The notes under the pieces were generated by a model that worked only from the letters and a program-made list of their open reading frames with translations, was not told the DNA's origin and made no database searches. Positions 50,611-58,765 of a DNA stretch of 64,000 nt are shown in pieces. The DNA is taken from assembly GCF_900187375.1 (NCBI RefSeq), contig NZ_FYEW01000003.1, positions 397,814 to 461,813 on the forward strand, given 5' to 3'. This DNA is from Hymenobacter gelipurpurascens (GTDB taxonomy: Bacteria; Bacteroidota; Bacteroidia; Cytophagales; Hymenobacteraceae). Both the position numbers and the translations under genes were made by a program. Numbering within the stretch: the first letter of the stretch is position 1; each line of letters begins with the position of its first letter.

Positions 50611-51546
50611 ATGAGTCTGGTTGTTATCGGAACCGTGGCGTTCGACGCCCTGGAAACGCCCTTCGGCAAAACCGACAAGATTGTTGGTGGCGCTGCCACC
50701 TATATCGGCCTGTCGGCCAGCTACTCCCTGAAACCGGTGAAAGTAGTAGCCGTGGTAGGAGACGACTTTGCCCAGTCCGATATTCTGCTGCTCGAAGAGC
50801 ATGGCGTTGATACCGAAGGCCTACAGATCAAGCAGGGCGAGAAGTCGTTCTTCTGGTCGGGCAAGTATTCCAACGACCTGAACTCGCGCGAGACACTCGT
50901 AACGGAACTGAACGTGCTAGCCGATTTCGACCCGATTATTCCCGATTCCTACCAGGATTGCAAATACCTGATGCTGGGCAACCTCACGCCCCAGATTCAG
51001 CGCCTCGTGATTCAGCGCCTCGTGAACCGTCCTAAGCTCATCGTGATGGATACGATGAACTTCTGGATGGATGTAGCTCTGGAAGAGCTGAAAACCACCA
51101 TCGAGATGGTAGATGTGCTTAGCATCAATGATGAAGAAGCCCGTCAGCTTTCCGGCGTGCATTCGCTGGTGAAAGCCGCTAAAATCATTCTGGCGATGGG
51201 ACCGAAATACCTCATCATCAAGAAGGGTGAGCACGGTGCTCTGCTTTTCCACAAGAACAAAGTGTTCTATGCGCCCGCTCTTCCGCTAGAAGAAGTATTC
51301 GACCCAACCGGTGCTGGCGATACCTTCGCCGGGGGCTTTATCGGTTACCTCGCCGCCACCGACGATATCAGCTTCGATAACATGAAGCGCGCCGTAATTC
51401 ATGGCTCGGCCATGGCTTCGTTCTGCGTAGAGAAATTCGGTACGGAGCGCTTGCTGAACCTCACGCAGGATGAAATTGAGTCTCGTGAGCAACAGTTCGC
51501 TGATCTGGTAGCCGTAGTGCCTGCTTCAGCTGTTGCTACCACCTAG
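50611..51546 (+). CDS. PfkB-family sugar or nucleoside kinase
   Basis: A 311-residue ribokinase-family kinase. It opens with IGTVAFDALETPFGKTDKIVGGAATYIGLSAS (substrate-side glycines), and near the end has DPTGAGDTFAGGFIGYL with the catalytic Asp and anion hole of the PfkB signature 2. VLSINDEEARQLSG is the common core helix. Substrate not deducible (sugar, adenosine or inosine-like). A weak GATATTTG box lies upstream. The TAG stop lies in TAGGCCACT, followed by a hairpin. Confidence 0.88.
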   Translation: MSLVVIGTVAFDALETPFGKTDKIVGGAATYIGLSASYSLKPVKVVAVVGDDFAQSDILLLEEHGVDTEGLQIKQGEKSFFWSGKYSNDLNSRETLVTELNVLADFDPIIPDSYQDCKYLMLGNLTPQIQRLVIQRLVNRPKLIVMDTMNFWMDVALEELKTTIEMVDVLSINDEEARQLSGVHSLVKAAKIILAMGPKYLIIKKGEHGALLFHKNKVFYAPALPLEEVFDPTGAGDTFAGGFIGYLAATDDISFDNMKRAVIHGSAMASFCVEKFGTERLLNLTQDEIESREQQFADLVAVVPASAVATT

Positions 51547-51569
51547 GCCACTCGTTGCCAGAAATCCAG

Positions 51570-51601
51570 AGCCCCGGCCAATACTTGGCTGGGGCTTTTT
51601 G
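51570..51601 (+). terminator. Terminator after the PfkB kinase gene
   Basis: Arms AGCCCCGGCCA (51570-51580) and TGGCTGGGGCT (51586-51596), one G-U pair, followed by TTTTTG. Confidence 0.85.
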
Positions 51602-51679
51602 TTGGCCGAAATTTTTCTGCAACCTCATAGTGCGTAGCAGGGTACAAGGAGTATTCATCCACCCGTAACCCCCACGGCC

Positions 51680-51934
51680 ATGAGCATGAGCAAAAAACAA
51701 ACCGACCTGACGAACGATAAAACCTCCGTCAACCCGGCTGCCAATACCAAGAAGAAAAGCACCCAGGTGCAGAATCCCAACGTGTCGAACGTTTCCACTC
51801 ACGGCAACACCACCGATGGTAATAGCCACGGCAACGAGCCGCGCAAAACGAACCCTATTCGGAATAACCCACAAGGAAACCGGCCTATGTCGGTAGATAG
51901 CGGACAAAAGGGCCCTGGCAAACAAGGCGACTAA
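51680..51934 (+). CDS. Small hydrophilic, asparagine-rich protein
   Basis: An 84-residue protein with no hydrophobic segment, rich in asparagine, lysine, threonine and glycine (QVQNPNVSNVSTHGNTTDGN, then basic RKTNPIRNNPQGN). It is probably intrinsically disordered. The ATG at 51680 is near an upstream AAGGAG-like stretch at about 51650; MSKKQTDLTN at 51686 is an alternative start. Nothing similar is named by me. Terminated by the hairpin at 51945. Confidence 0.55.
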   Translation: MSMSKKQTDLTNDKTSVNPAANTKKKSTQVQNPNVSNVSTHGNTTDGNSHGNEPRKTNPIRNNPQGNRPMSVDSGQKGPGKQGD

Positions 51935-51944
51935 TCTGCTGCTG

Positions 51945-51999
51945 CAACGCATCAAAAAGCCCCGTTAACCTTTAGTTAACGGGGCTTTTTGATGCGTTG
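51945..51999. terminator. Bidirectional terminator hairpin
   Basis: Perfect 25-base arms (51945-51969 and 51975-51999) around CTTTA; inner stem AAAAAGCCCCGTTAAC. Runs of A and T on both sides fit two-way termination between convergent genes. Confidence 0.9.
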
Positions 52000-52017
52000 A
52001 TGTGAATGGTGGACGAG

Positions 52018-52833
52018 CTACGGTACCACATTCAGCCGAACTACCCGGGTATCTACGTCACCTTTATCGAAGAAATCCTGTTCAAAAAGGATCGTCTTGT
52101 TATCGAGCCAGCGGGGGTTGGTGCAGCCCCATTCCGTTTGTCGTTCCCAGAGCAAGCGCAAGTTACTTCCTTCTGCCGACCAGAGCTGTAGGCCACTTGG
52201 CTCGAAGTGGGCCAGTACATCGGAGTTGCCGCACACAAAGTGGCGCCCGTCGGGCGAAATCACGGGTGGCGCCATGAGCTGCGTACGTCTACCGTTGCGC
52301 TGGTCTACCAGCATGTAGTAGCCGCCTTCGTAGAGGTGCACCGATACCAGCCATTGTTTAATTTCGGGCAGGCTGGTTACGTACTCGTAGGCCACATGCT
52401 GCTCATTCCCTACCGGGTTATTGAGCAGGCGTACTTCCGGTCCTTTTGTAGGGCGCAGGCGCAACGCCCTGCCTGTCCGGAGTACTTGTGCTCCTGCGTG
52501 CACCAGGCGGCGTTTCTCTTCTACCGTAAAATCCAGAAACGATTCTTCTTCCTCTGCCGAAGCAGGTTTGGCTATTACCCAAGCCGGGCTTTCCAGCTTA
52601 TCATAGACTGGCCTAGGAGCCGGATATATGCGCAGCACGCGCCCCGGAACCTGCACGATAGTATCGAGATGAGCGAGGCGGTAGATGCGGGGTGGAGTAG
52701 GAGGCTTTGGCAGCTGCGGCGGCAACGCTACCGAAGGGCGCTGCTTTTCGGCTGGCTGCATATGCAGGGAGCAGGCCGGCAAAAAAGCAACTAAGGGCAG
52801 GGCAGTCGCAACAGTGCGCAGCCGAAATAGCAC
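52018..52833 (-). CDS. Hypothetical lipoprotein
   Basis: A 271-residue exported protein. A GTG start at 52833 (LFRLRTVATALPLVAFLPACSLHM) gives a lipoprotein signal with lipobox LPAC; a longer frame to 52980 begins with a basic, serine-rich segment unlikely to be translated. The mature part has repeated strand pairs (LVSVHLYEGGYYMLVDQRNGRRTQ; DGRHFVCGNSDVLAHFEPSGLQLWSA), perhaps a small propeller-like domain. No family recognised. Confidence 0.6.
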   Translation of the reverse strand: MLFRLRTVATALPLVAFLPACSLHMQPAEKQRPSVALPPQLPKPPTPPRIYRLAHLDTIVQVPGRVLRIYPAPRPVYDKLESPAWVIAKPASAEEEESFLDFTVEEKRRLVHAGAQVLRTGRALRLRPTKGPEVRLLNNPVGNEQHVAYEYVTSLPEIKQWLVSVHLYEGGYYMLVDQRNGRRTQLMAPPVISPDGRHFVCGNSDVLAHFEPSGLQLWSAEGSNLRLLWERQTEWGCTNPRWLDNKTILFEQDFFDKGDVDTRVVRLNVVP

Positions 52834-52958
52834 GGTTTTCAACGAAAACGGCGGTACAGGATAGGTAGAAAAGCGGATGCGAGACCGGGAGGATGAGTTC
52901 AAGGAGTAGGGGAGAGCAGAACGGCGCTGCTCCAAGCTGTTTTTCTTACTTCTGGATC

Positions 52959-54692
52959 TTAAAACTCCTGGTGCAGCCACTGCTGGAAACTGGCTTGCTG
53001 CTCCGGTGTGGTGGTATGTAACTTCTCCACCGTTATTTTTTGCCAGAAATGGTGTCCTACTTCCGCTGCCAGCTGAACTGTAACCAAGCGGTTTTGGCGG
53101 AACACCGTTACCTCATGCTGTGTGGCGCCGTCGCTGAGAAGATTGTGCAGGTTCATATCAACCCGGCGGCCATTCACGGCCACTATCTCATCGTCAACGG
53201 TAAGGGCCAGCGCCGCCGGGGCATCCGGCAGTATGTCCGTTACTTCGGTCCGTTCGTTCTTTACTACTGTCCGGAAACCGTAAATTCCTTCAGAGGCCGA
53301 GGCGTTTTGCTCAATGTGCAGGCGGCAGCCTACAAAGCCCAGCACCCGGTTCAGCGGCTCTTCGAGCGGAGCCGTGCCGTAAATGAATTTATCGAAGTAA
53401 GCCTGCATGTCGCGGCCGGCTACTTCCTTCACAATGCGCGTGTAATCGTCTTCGGTATAGCCTAGGCCTGTTTTGCCGAACTCCTCCCACAAGCGGCGCA
53501 TGACATCATCGAGGCTGCGTTTGTGGTTGGACAGCTGCCGCAGCGTGAGGTCCAGCAACAGCGCCACCAAGGCTCCTTTGTGGTATACCGACACCTTCCG
53601 GTCGGGCACGCCGGGCTTGTAGCCATCCAGCCAGAGGTCCATGCTGGCATCGGCCACGGAGAGGTGGTAGCGGCCATAGTCATCAAAATGCTTGCGCAGC
53701 ACGATGTTGAGCTCTTGGAAATACTGAGCAGCCGTCCGGACGCCAGCCCGCGCCAGCAGATACTCCCCGTAATAAGTCGTGATGCCCTCCGCGATGAAGC
53801 ACGTCCGGAAGTAGTTCTCCCGGGCATAGTCATAGGGCTGCATCTCGATGGGCCGGATGCTCTTGATATTCCAAGCATGAAATAGTTCATGACAGCTCAC
53901 GCCCAGCAACTCCTTATAGAGGCCTTCTGTCATCAGCAGCTCGGCGGGGCCCAGCACGATGACGGTGGAATTGAGGTGTTCTACGCCGTGGTAGTGCTTG
54001 TAGGGCAGAATCTGGTTCAGGAAATGATAGTCACTGGCCGGGAACCCACCAAACAGCGCCAACTGCTCCTGCGAGAAAGCCCGGAAGTCAGCCACCAGTC
54101 TAGGCCAGTCTACGGGGCATTCTCCCTGAATCCAGATGTAAAAAGGCAAGCCATCGACCTCGTAATTGCGGTATTGCAGCGTAGGACTGGCAATAAGCGG
54201 CGAATCGGCGAGGTGGTCGAAGTTTTGGGCCTGCAGAGTATTGGGGCCGCTTTGCGGTAGGCCACACGCCAGCTGCCAGCCTTCGGGCAAATCCAGCGCA
54301 AGCTGGCAGGCTTCCTGCTGGCGGCCTTCAATATAGAAGAGCGCCTGCACGGGGTTCAGATACAGCTGCGTTTCATCGAGCCAGGAGCCGCCGGCGTCCA
54401 TCTGGTGGGCGTAGAAGTTGTAGCGTACGCGTACCGTTTTGCCGGCTGCATCCGTCACCTGCCAACGGTCCTTCGTGATTTTGCGTGCGGCCAATACTTC
54501 ACCCGATGCCGCATCCTCGATAACCACATGCTGCAGCTTCTGCGCGAAGTTCTGCAGCTCGTAGCGCCCCGGCCGCCACGCTGGCAGTTGCAGTTCCAGG
54601 GCCTGAGTGGCATTGGCGGCCACCTCATAGGTCATCTGTATCTGCAGGTAAAAGGTAAGCGGGTTCTCGAAGGAAACGTAGTAGTGAATCAT
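52959..54692 (-). CDS. M61 family glycyl aminopeptidase-like peptidase
   Basis: A 577-residue zinc peptidase, from the ATG at 54692 (MIHYYVSFENPLTFYLQIQMTYEVA). The N-terminal beta domain is followed by a catalytic domain with the zinc motif HELFH in LLGVSCHELFHAWNIKSIRP and the distal glutamate in AEGITTYYGEYLL, then a PDZ domain near 460-560 (GFRTVVKNERTEVTDILPDAPAALALTVDDEIVAVNG). It has no signal peptide. It may release N-terminal glycine or act on periplasmic peptides; specificity is unknown. Confidence 0.9.
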   Translation of the reverse strand: MIHYYVSFENPLTFYLQIQMTYEVAANATQALELQLPAWRPGRYELQNFAQKLQHVVIEDAASGEVLAARKITKDRWQVTDAAGKTVRVRYNFYAHQMDAGGSWLDETQLYLNPVQALFYIEGRQQEACQLALDLPEGWQLACGLPQSGPNTLQAQNFDHLADSPLIASPTLQYRNYEVDGLPFYIWIQGECPVDWPRLVADFRAFSQEQLALFGGFPASDYHFLNQILPYKHYHGVEHLNSTVIVLGPAELLMTEGLYKELLGVSCHELFHAWNIKSIRPIEMQPYDYARENYFRTCFIAEGITTYYGEYLLARAGVRTAAQYFQELNIVLRKHFDDYGRYHLSVADASMDLWLDGYKPGVPDRKVSVYHKGALVALLLDLTLRQLSNHKRSLDDVMRRLWEEFGKTGLGYTEDDYTRIVKEVAGRDMQAYFDKFIYGTAPLEEPLNRVLGFVGCRLHIEQNASASEGIYGFRTVVKNERTEVTDILPDAPAALALTVDDEIVAVNGRRVDMNLHNLLSDGATQHEVTVFRQNRLVTVQLAAEVGHHFWQKITVEKLHTTTPEQQASFQQWLHQEF

Positions 54693-54856
54693 GGAAACTC
54701 GGAACGGCAACTGCCGGTAAACCTGACGTAAAGCTACGAATTGCAGGGCGGTAACTCGGGGTTTTCCTCTAGTATTCAATAGAAATCAATGGTAGTTTTG
54801 CGCTAGGCCACGGAAGGGTGAGAAAGAAACCGGAGCGGAAAAAGCAAGGGAAACCA

Positions 54857-54887
54857 TTGTCTTTTCCAAATCATACGCGTACCTTTG
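54857..54887 (+). promoter_or_regulatory. rpmH promoter
   Basis: TTG at 54857-54859, exactly 20 bases, then TACCTTTG at 54880-54887: a textbook Bacteroidota promoter, 36 bases before the rpmH ATG at 54924. Confidence 0.8.
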
Positions 54888-54923
54888 CCGGCCTTACCTG
54901 TCACTGAGTCACTTAACAATACC

Positions 54924-55082
54924 ATGAAACGTACTTTTCAGCCCTCGCAGCGCAAACGCCGCAACAAGCACGGTTTCCGCTCGCGCATGGAATCCGCAAA
55001 CGGCCGCAGCGTAATTGCCCGTCGTCGTGCTAAAGGCCGCAAACGCCTGACCGTATCTGACGAAGGTCGTCATAAGCGCTAA
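54924..55082 (+). CDS. rpmH: Large ribosomal subunit protein bL34
   Basis: A 52-residue basic protein ([44 protein letters not shown]...), the standard bL34. The start at 54924 matches the family exactly; 13 residues upstream are not used. It leads the rpmH-rnpA-protease run, as often in Bacteroidota, without dnaA nearby. Confidence 0.98.
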   Translation: MKRTFQPSQRKRRNKHGFRSRMESANGRSVIARRRAKGRKRLTVSDEGRHKR

Positions 55083-55116
55083 GCCGCTGACGGCCTCCGC
55101 CGAACCGCTCCTGACG

Positions 55117-55542
55117 ATGCATAATACGCCGGGCGCGCGCTCCTACTCGTTTCCGAAAGAAGAACACTTGTGCCGCAAAAAGCTCATTGAAGAGCTTTTC
55201 GGCCGGGGTTCTTCTTTTGGTTTATACCCTCTGCGCATAGTGTGGCTCCCTACGCCGGAACCTACTACTGAGCCACCCCAAGTGCTCGTGAGCGTGAGCA
55301 AGCGCAATTTTAAGCGTGCCATCGACCGCAATTATTTCAAGCGTCTCATGCGGGAAGCCTACCGGCTCAACAAATACCGCTTGCTGGAAGCTGAAGGAGG
55401 GCACACCGTTGGGCAGCTCGCCATTATCTATACCGGGAAGGAAAAAAAGCCTTTCACGCTGGTTGAAAAAAAATTAATTTCAGGGCTAGAGCGTTTGTTG
55501 GATGGCGCCTCCCGGAAAGCCGGGGTGGTGTCTGTTTCGTAG
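55117..55542 (+). CDS. rnpA: Ribonuclease P protein component
   Basis: A 141-residue protein part of RNase P, matching tRNA precursors at their 5' ends. It has FPKEEHLCRKKLIEELF at the N-terminus, VLVSVSKRNFKRAIDRNYFKRLMREAYRLNK (the RNR basic motif with RAIDRNYFKR) and a usual C-terminal extension. Two poly-A runs (A7 and A8, 55442-55474) lie in its last third and could be slippery. It is 34 bases after rpmH and ends 22 bases before the protease start. Confidence 0.95.
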   Translation: MHNTPGARSYSFPKEEHLCRKKLIEELFGRGSSFGLYPLRIVWLPTPEPTTEPPQVLVSVSKRNFKRAIDRNYFKRLMREAYRLNKYRLLEAEGGHTVGQLAIIYTGKEKKPFTLVEKKLISGLERLLDGASRKAGVVSVS

Positions 55543-55564
55543 GATACTTTCTCTGCTGCCCTTT

Positions 55565-57274
55565 ATGCGTAAAAAATCCTTGGCCGCCGCCGCTTTGCTC
55601 GGCGGAGCCGCCTTACTCGTATCCTTCCGCTCGGCTTCTGAGAACGAGCGGTATTTCGAAATAGCTAAGAACCTCGACATTTTCGCTACCCTTTTCCGGG
55701 AAGTGAATACATATTATGTCGATGAAATACCTCCAGCCAAGATGGTGAAGACGGGTATTGACGCGATGCTCAAGTCGCTTGACCCGTATACCAACTACAT
55801 CCCGGAGGACGATATCGAGGACTTCCGCACCATGACGACTGGTCAGTACGGCGGCATTGGGGCGGTGGTAGTGAAGCGCAACGGCAAAACCGTGGTACAA
55901 GCGGCTTACGAAGGCTTCCCGGCTCAGAAAGCCGGTTTGCTGCCCGGCGACGAGATTCTGACCATCAACAGTGTAAACGTTGAAAAGAAGTCGAGCTCCG
56001 ATATCAGCAAGCTGCTGAAGGGCCAGGCCAACTCGCAGGTAAAGCTCATGGTGACCCGCTACGGGCAGGAAGCTCCCGTCGAGATTGCTATTACGCGTGA
56101 TAAAATTCAGGTTGAGAATGTGCCGTACTACGGCATGCTGACTCCTGAAATTGGCTATTTTCAGCTATCGGGTTTCACTGTAGATGCCGGCAAGGAAGTG
56201 CGCATGGCCGTAGCCAAGCTCAAGGAACAGGGCGCCAAAAAGCTGGTGTTTGATATCCGTGATAATCCGGGTGGCCTACTGAACGAGTCCGTGAACATTG
56301 CGAATCTGTTCGTGGATAAAGGGCTCGATATTGTGAGCACCAAAGGCAAAGTGACGGATTGGAATAAAACGTACAAGGCGCTGGATGCTCCGCTGGACAC
56401 CCAGATTCCGATAGTAGTTATTACTTCCAACCGTTCAGCTTCAGCCTCAGAAATTGTATCGGGTGTGTTGCAGGATTACGACCGTGCCGTGTTGGTAGGT
56501 GAACGTACCTTCGGCAAAGGCTTGGTGCAGGCAACGCGGCCACTCAGCTATAACTCGCAGCTGAAAGTAACGACGGCCAAATACTACATTCCAAGCGGCC
56601 GTTGCATTCAGGAAATCGACTATAGCCACCGCGCCGATGACGGTACGCTGGGCAAAGTGCCCGATTCCTTGCGTACGTCTTTCAAGACGCAGGCGGGCCG
56701 CACCGTGTATGATGGCGGTGGCGTAGCACCCGATGTAGAAGTGCAAGACCGCGAAATTGCGGATATCACGCGGGTGCTACTCCAGAAAAGCTACCTCTTC
56801 GATTACGCCACGCGCTTCCGTTCAGAACACCCGACTATTGCGCCGGCCCGACAGTTTGCCCTCACAGATGCCGATTATCAGAAGTTTGTTGACTATCTGA
56901 AAAACAAGGACATCAATTACAGCACCGACGCCGAGAAAGCCTTGGCCGACCTCACGAAGAAGGTGAAGGATGAAAAGCACTACGACGACGTGAAAACTGA
57001 GCTGGAGGCTATGCGCCGCAAGGTTTCTACCAATAAAAGCAACGACCTGACCCGCTTCAAGCCTGAAATTCGGGAGCTACTGGAGCAGGAAATCGTGTCG
57101 CGCTACTATTTTCAGAAGGGTAGTGTAGAAGCCAGCTTCGACGACGACCCCAACATCCTGATGGCCATGAACGTGCTCAATGATCAGTCGCGCTATGCCG
57201 CGCTGCTCAAGCCGGGCACCCTGGAGGCCAAAACCCGCCCCGAAGCCAAGCGCAGCACGGCAGGAGGGAAGTAA
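55565..57274 (+). CDS. S41 family C-terminal processing peptidase
   Basis: A 569-residue exported protease, from the ATG at 55565 (MRKKSLAAAALLGGAALLVSF). A signal or membrane anchor is followed by a helical domain, PDZ (about 85-165: GGIGAVVVKRNGKTVVQAAYEGFPAQKAGLLPGDEILTINSV), the S41 catalytic core with the serine in SNRSASASEIVSGVLQD and the lysine in ERTFGKGLVQATRP, and an extended C-terminal region. It trims periplasmic proteins at their C-termini (CtpA/Tsp-like). A longer frame from 55502 overlaps rnpA and is not used. Confidence 0.93.
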   Translation: MRKKSLAAAALLGGAALLVSFRSASENERYFEIAKNLDIFATLFREVNTYYVDEIPPAKMVKTGIDAMLKSLDPYTNYIPEDDIEDFRTMTTGQYGGIGAVVVKRNGKTVVQAAYEGFPAQKAGLLPGDEILTINSVNVEKKSSSDISKLLKGQANSQVKLMVTRYGQEAPVEIAITRDKIQVENVPYYGMLTPEIGYFQLSGFTVDAGKEVRMAVAKLKEQGAKKLVFDIRDNPGGLLNESVNIANLFVDKGLDIVSTKGKVTDWNKTYKALDAPLDTQIPIVVITSNRSASASEIVSGVLQDYDRAVLVGERTFGKGLVQATRPLSYNSQLKVTTAKYYIPSGRCIQEIDYSHRADDGTLGKVPDSLRTSFKTQAGRTVYDGGGVAPDVEVQDREIADITRVLLQKSYLFDYATRFRSEHPTIAPARQFALTDADYQKFVDYLKNKDINYSTDAEKALADLTKKVKDEKHYDDVKTELEAMRRKVSTNKSNDLTRFKPEIRELLEQEIVSRYYFQKGSVEASFDDDPNILMAMNVLNDQSRYAALLKPGTLEAKTRPEAKRSTAGGK

Positions 57275-57299
57275 GCACTCAGAAATTGCAAAGTATAGG

Positions 57300-57330
57300 A
57301 AGCAGCCTCATCTTGGGGTTGCTTTTCTTT
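57300..57330 (+). terminator. Weak terminator after the S41 gene
   Basis: AAGCAGCC (57300-57307) pairs with GGTTGCTT (57317-57324, one G-U), followed by TTCTTTTTG. Short stem, so weak. Confidence 0.5.
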
Positions 57331-57396
57331 TTGCGCTTGTAGTGAGTGCCCGCTAGTAGTGTGTAGGGTGCTATAGATGCTTCCATGTAGCAGCCG

Positions 57397-57404
57397 TACC
57401 TTTG
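57397..57404 (+). promoter_or_regulatory. -7 box TACCTTTG at the tsaB start
   Basis: A perfect -7 box ends 4 bases before the tsaB ATG at 57409, which would give an essentially leaderless mRNA. No TTG is found 20 bases upstream, so the promoter is incomplete. Confidence 0.45.
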
Positions 57405-57408
57405 CCCC

Positions 57409-58107
57409 ATGTCAGAGCTGCTTCTTTCCTTTGAAACTTCTTCGCCTGTTTGCTCCGTTGCGCTGCACCGAGTAAATGATGGCAGCCTTGTAGGCCAGTC
57501 GGAGCTGCGGCTGGAGAAGTCGCACTCCTCACATCTGAGTGTGTTGGTGAGCCAACTGCTGGAAAACAGCGGATATAGCTTGTCGGACCTGGTGGCCGTA
57601 GCGCTGTCGGATGGGCCAGGCTCCTATACTGGCCTACGCATCGGGGCAGCCGCAGGAAAAGGACTGTGTTATGCTTTGGATATTCCGCTGCTGGCCGTTA
57701 GTACACTACAAAGCCTAGCCTATCAAGTGGCTGCCGTCACGGCTCGGCCCGAGCAGTTTTTGTATTGCCCCATGCTGGATGCTCGCCGGATGGAAGTGTA
57801 TGCAGCTCTCTACACCCACGATGGTCAGGAAGTGCTGGCTCCTGCGCCGCTACTTCTCGATGCCGATACGCTGGCCGAACAATTAGCCCACCATCAGTTG
57901 TTATGTTTTGGAAGCGGCGCCGCGAAGTTTCAGTCTGTGTTAGCTAATAGCTCGCAGGCCGGGTTTATATCCGGGATTGTTCCTTCGGCCGTGGCGGTAG
58001 GAGCCCTGGCGCTAGAGGCCTACCGACGCCAGGAGTTTCGGGATGCGGCCTACTACGAGCCATTTTACCTGAAAGAAGTGTATACCACAACGCCCAAAGC
58101 CAAATAG
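57409..58107 (+). CDS. tsaB: tRNA N6-threonylcarbamoyladenosine protein TsaB
   Basis: A 232-residue ASKHA-fold protein needed with TsaD and TsaE to make t6A in ANN-decoding tRNAs. N-terminal LSFETSSPVCSVALHR is the phosphate-1 loop; SDGPGSYTGLRIGAAAGKGLCYALDIPL is the TsaB signature; CPMLDARRMEVYAALY is also characteristic. Length is typical. The stop is TAG, immediately followed by another motif copy (TGGCCTAG). Confidence 0.95.
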   Translation: MSELLLSFETSSPVCSVALHRVNDGSLVGQSELRLEKSHSSHLSVLVSQLLENSGYSLSDLVAVALSDGPGSYTGLRIGAAAGKGLCYALDIPLLAVSTLQSLAYQVAAVTARPEQFLYCPMLDARRMEVYAALYTHDGQEVLAPAPLLLDADTLAEQLAHHQLLCFGSGAAKFQSVLANSSQAGFISGIVPSAVAVGALALEAYRRQEFRDAAYYEPFYLKEVYTTTPKAK

Positions 58108-58168
58108 TGGCCTAGAGTTTATAATACAGCATTCAAGAAACCGGCCGACGAAAAGTTGGCAATAGATC

Positions 58169-58681
58169 ATGGAGGAAATTATCAACCGCGTAGCGCAAAG
58201 CGCCCTTACTTCCCTCAATCTGGAAGAGTTGCTGCACCCCGGCGAGCGAGTAGTGTACGACATCAAAGACAACCTTTTCCATGGCCTGATGCTGCGCGAA
58301 AAGGACTTCCGGGAATTCGTGAAAACCCACGATTGGGCGCAGTACGACGGTAAAAATGTGGCTGTCATCTGCTCCGCTGATGCCATTGTGCCCACTTGGG
58401 CCTACATGCTGCTGGCCACCAAACTGCAGGGGCACGCGCATCGGTATGTGTTCGGCAACCTGGAGGCGCTGGAGCAGGATTTGTTCCATGAAGCTATTGC
58501 CAAGATTGACGCCGAGGAATACCGCGACGCCAAAGTGGTCGTTAAGGGGTGCGGCTCTGTGCCTGTGCCCACGTATGCCTATGTGGCCATCATGCAGAAG
58601 CTGTTGCCTGTTACGGCTAGCCTCATGTATGGCGAGCCCTGCAGCACCGTACCACTCTACAAGCGCCCGAAAGTGGCCTAG
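58169..58681 (+). CDS. DUF2480 family protein
   Basis: A 170-residue soluble protein. Sequence such as EEIINRVAQSALTSLNLEELLHPGERVVYDIKDNLFHGLMLREKDFREFVK and CGSVPVPTYAYVAIMQKLLPVTASLMYGEPCSTVPLYKR matches DUF2480, a family mostly confined to Bacteroidota. Function unknown. It ends KVA-TAG, with the TAG in an AGTGGCCTA motif. It lies 61 bases after tsaB and may be cotranscribed. Confidence 0.85.
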   Translation: MEEIINRVAQSALTSLNLEELLHPGERVVYDIKDNLFHGLMLREKDFREFVKTHDWAQYDGKNVAVICSADAIVPTWAYMLLATKLQGHAHRYVFGNLEALEQDLFHEAIAKIDAEEYRDAKVVVKGCGSVPVPTYAYVAIMQKLLPVTASLMYGEPCSTVPLYKRPKVA

Positions 58682-58697
58682 TGCCCTCGAATTACTG

Positions 58698-58738
58698 AAA
58701 ACGCCCGTTCTCCCCCTGCCGGAGGACGGGCGTTTTTG
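58698..58738 (+). terminator. Terminator after the DUF2480 gene
   Basis: Sixteen-base arms (58698-58713 and 58721-58736), one G-U pair, followed by T-run and GTT. The loop is CCCTGCC-like and short. Confidence 0.85.
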
Positions 58739-58765
58739 TTCATCTTTAGGCCAAATTCAGCTCTT

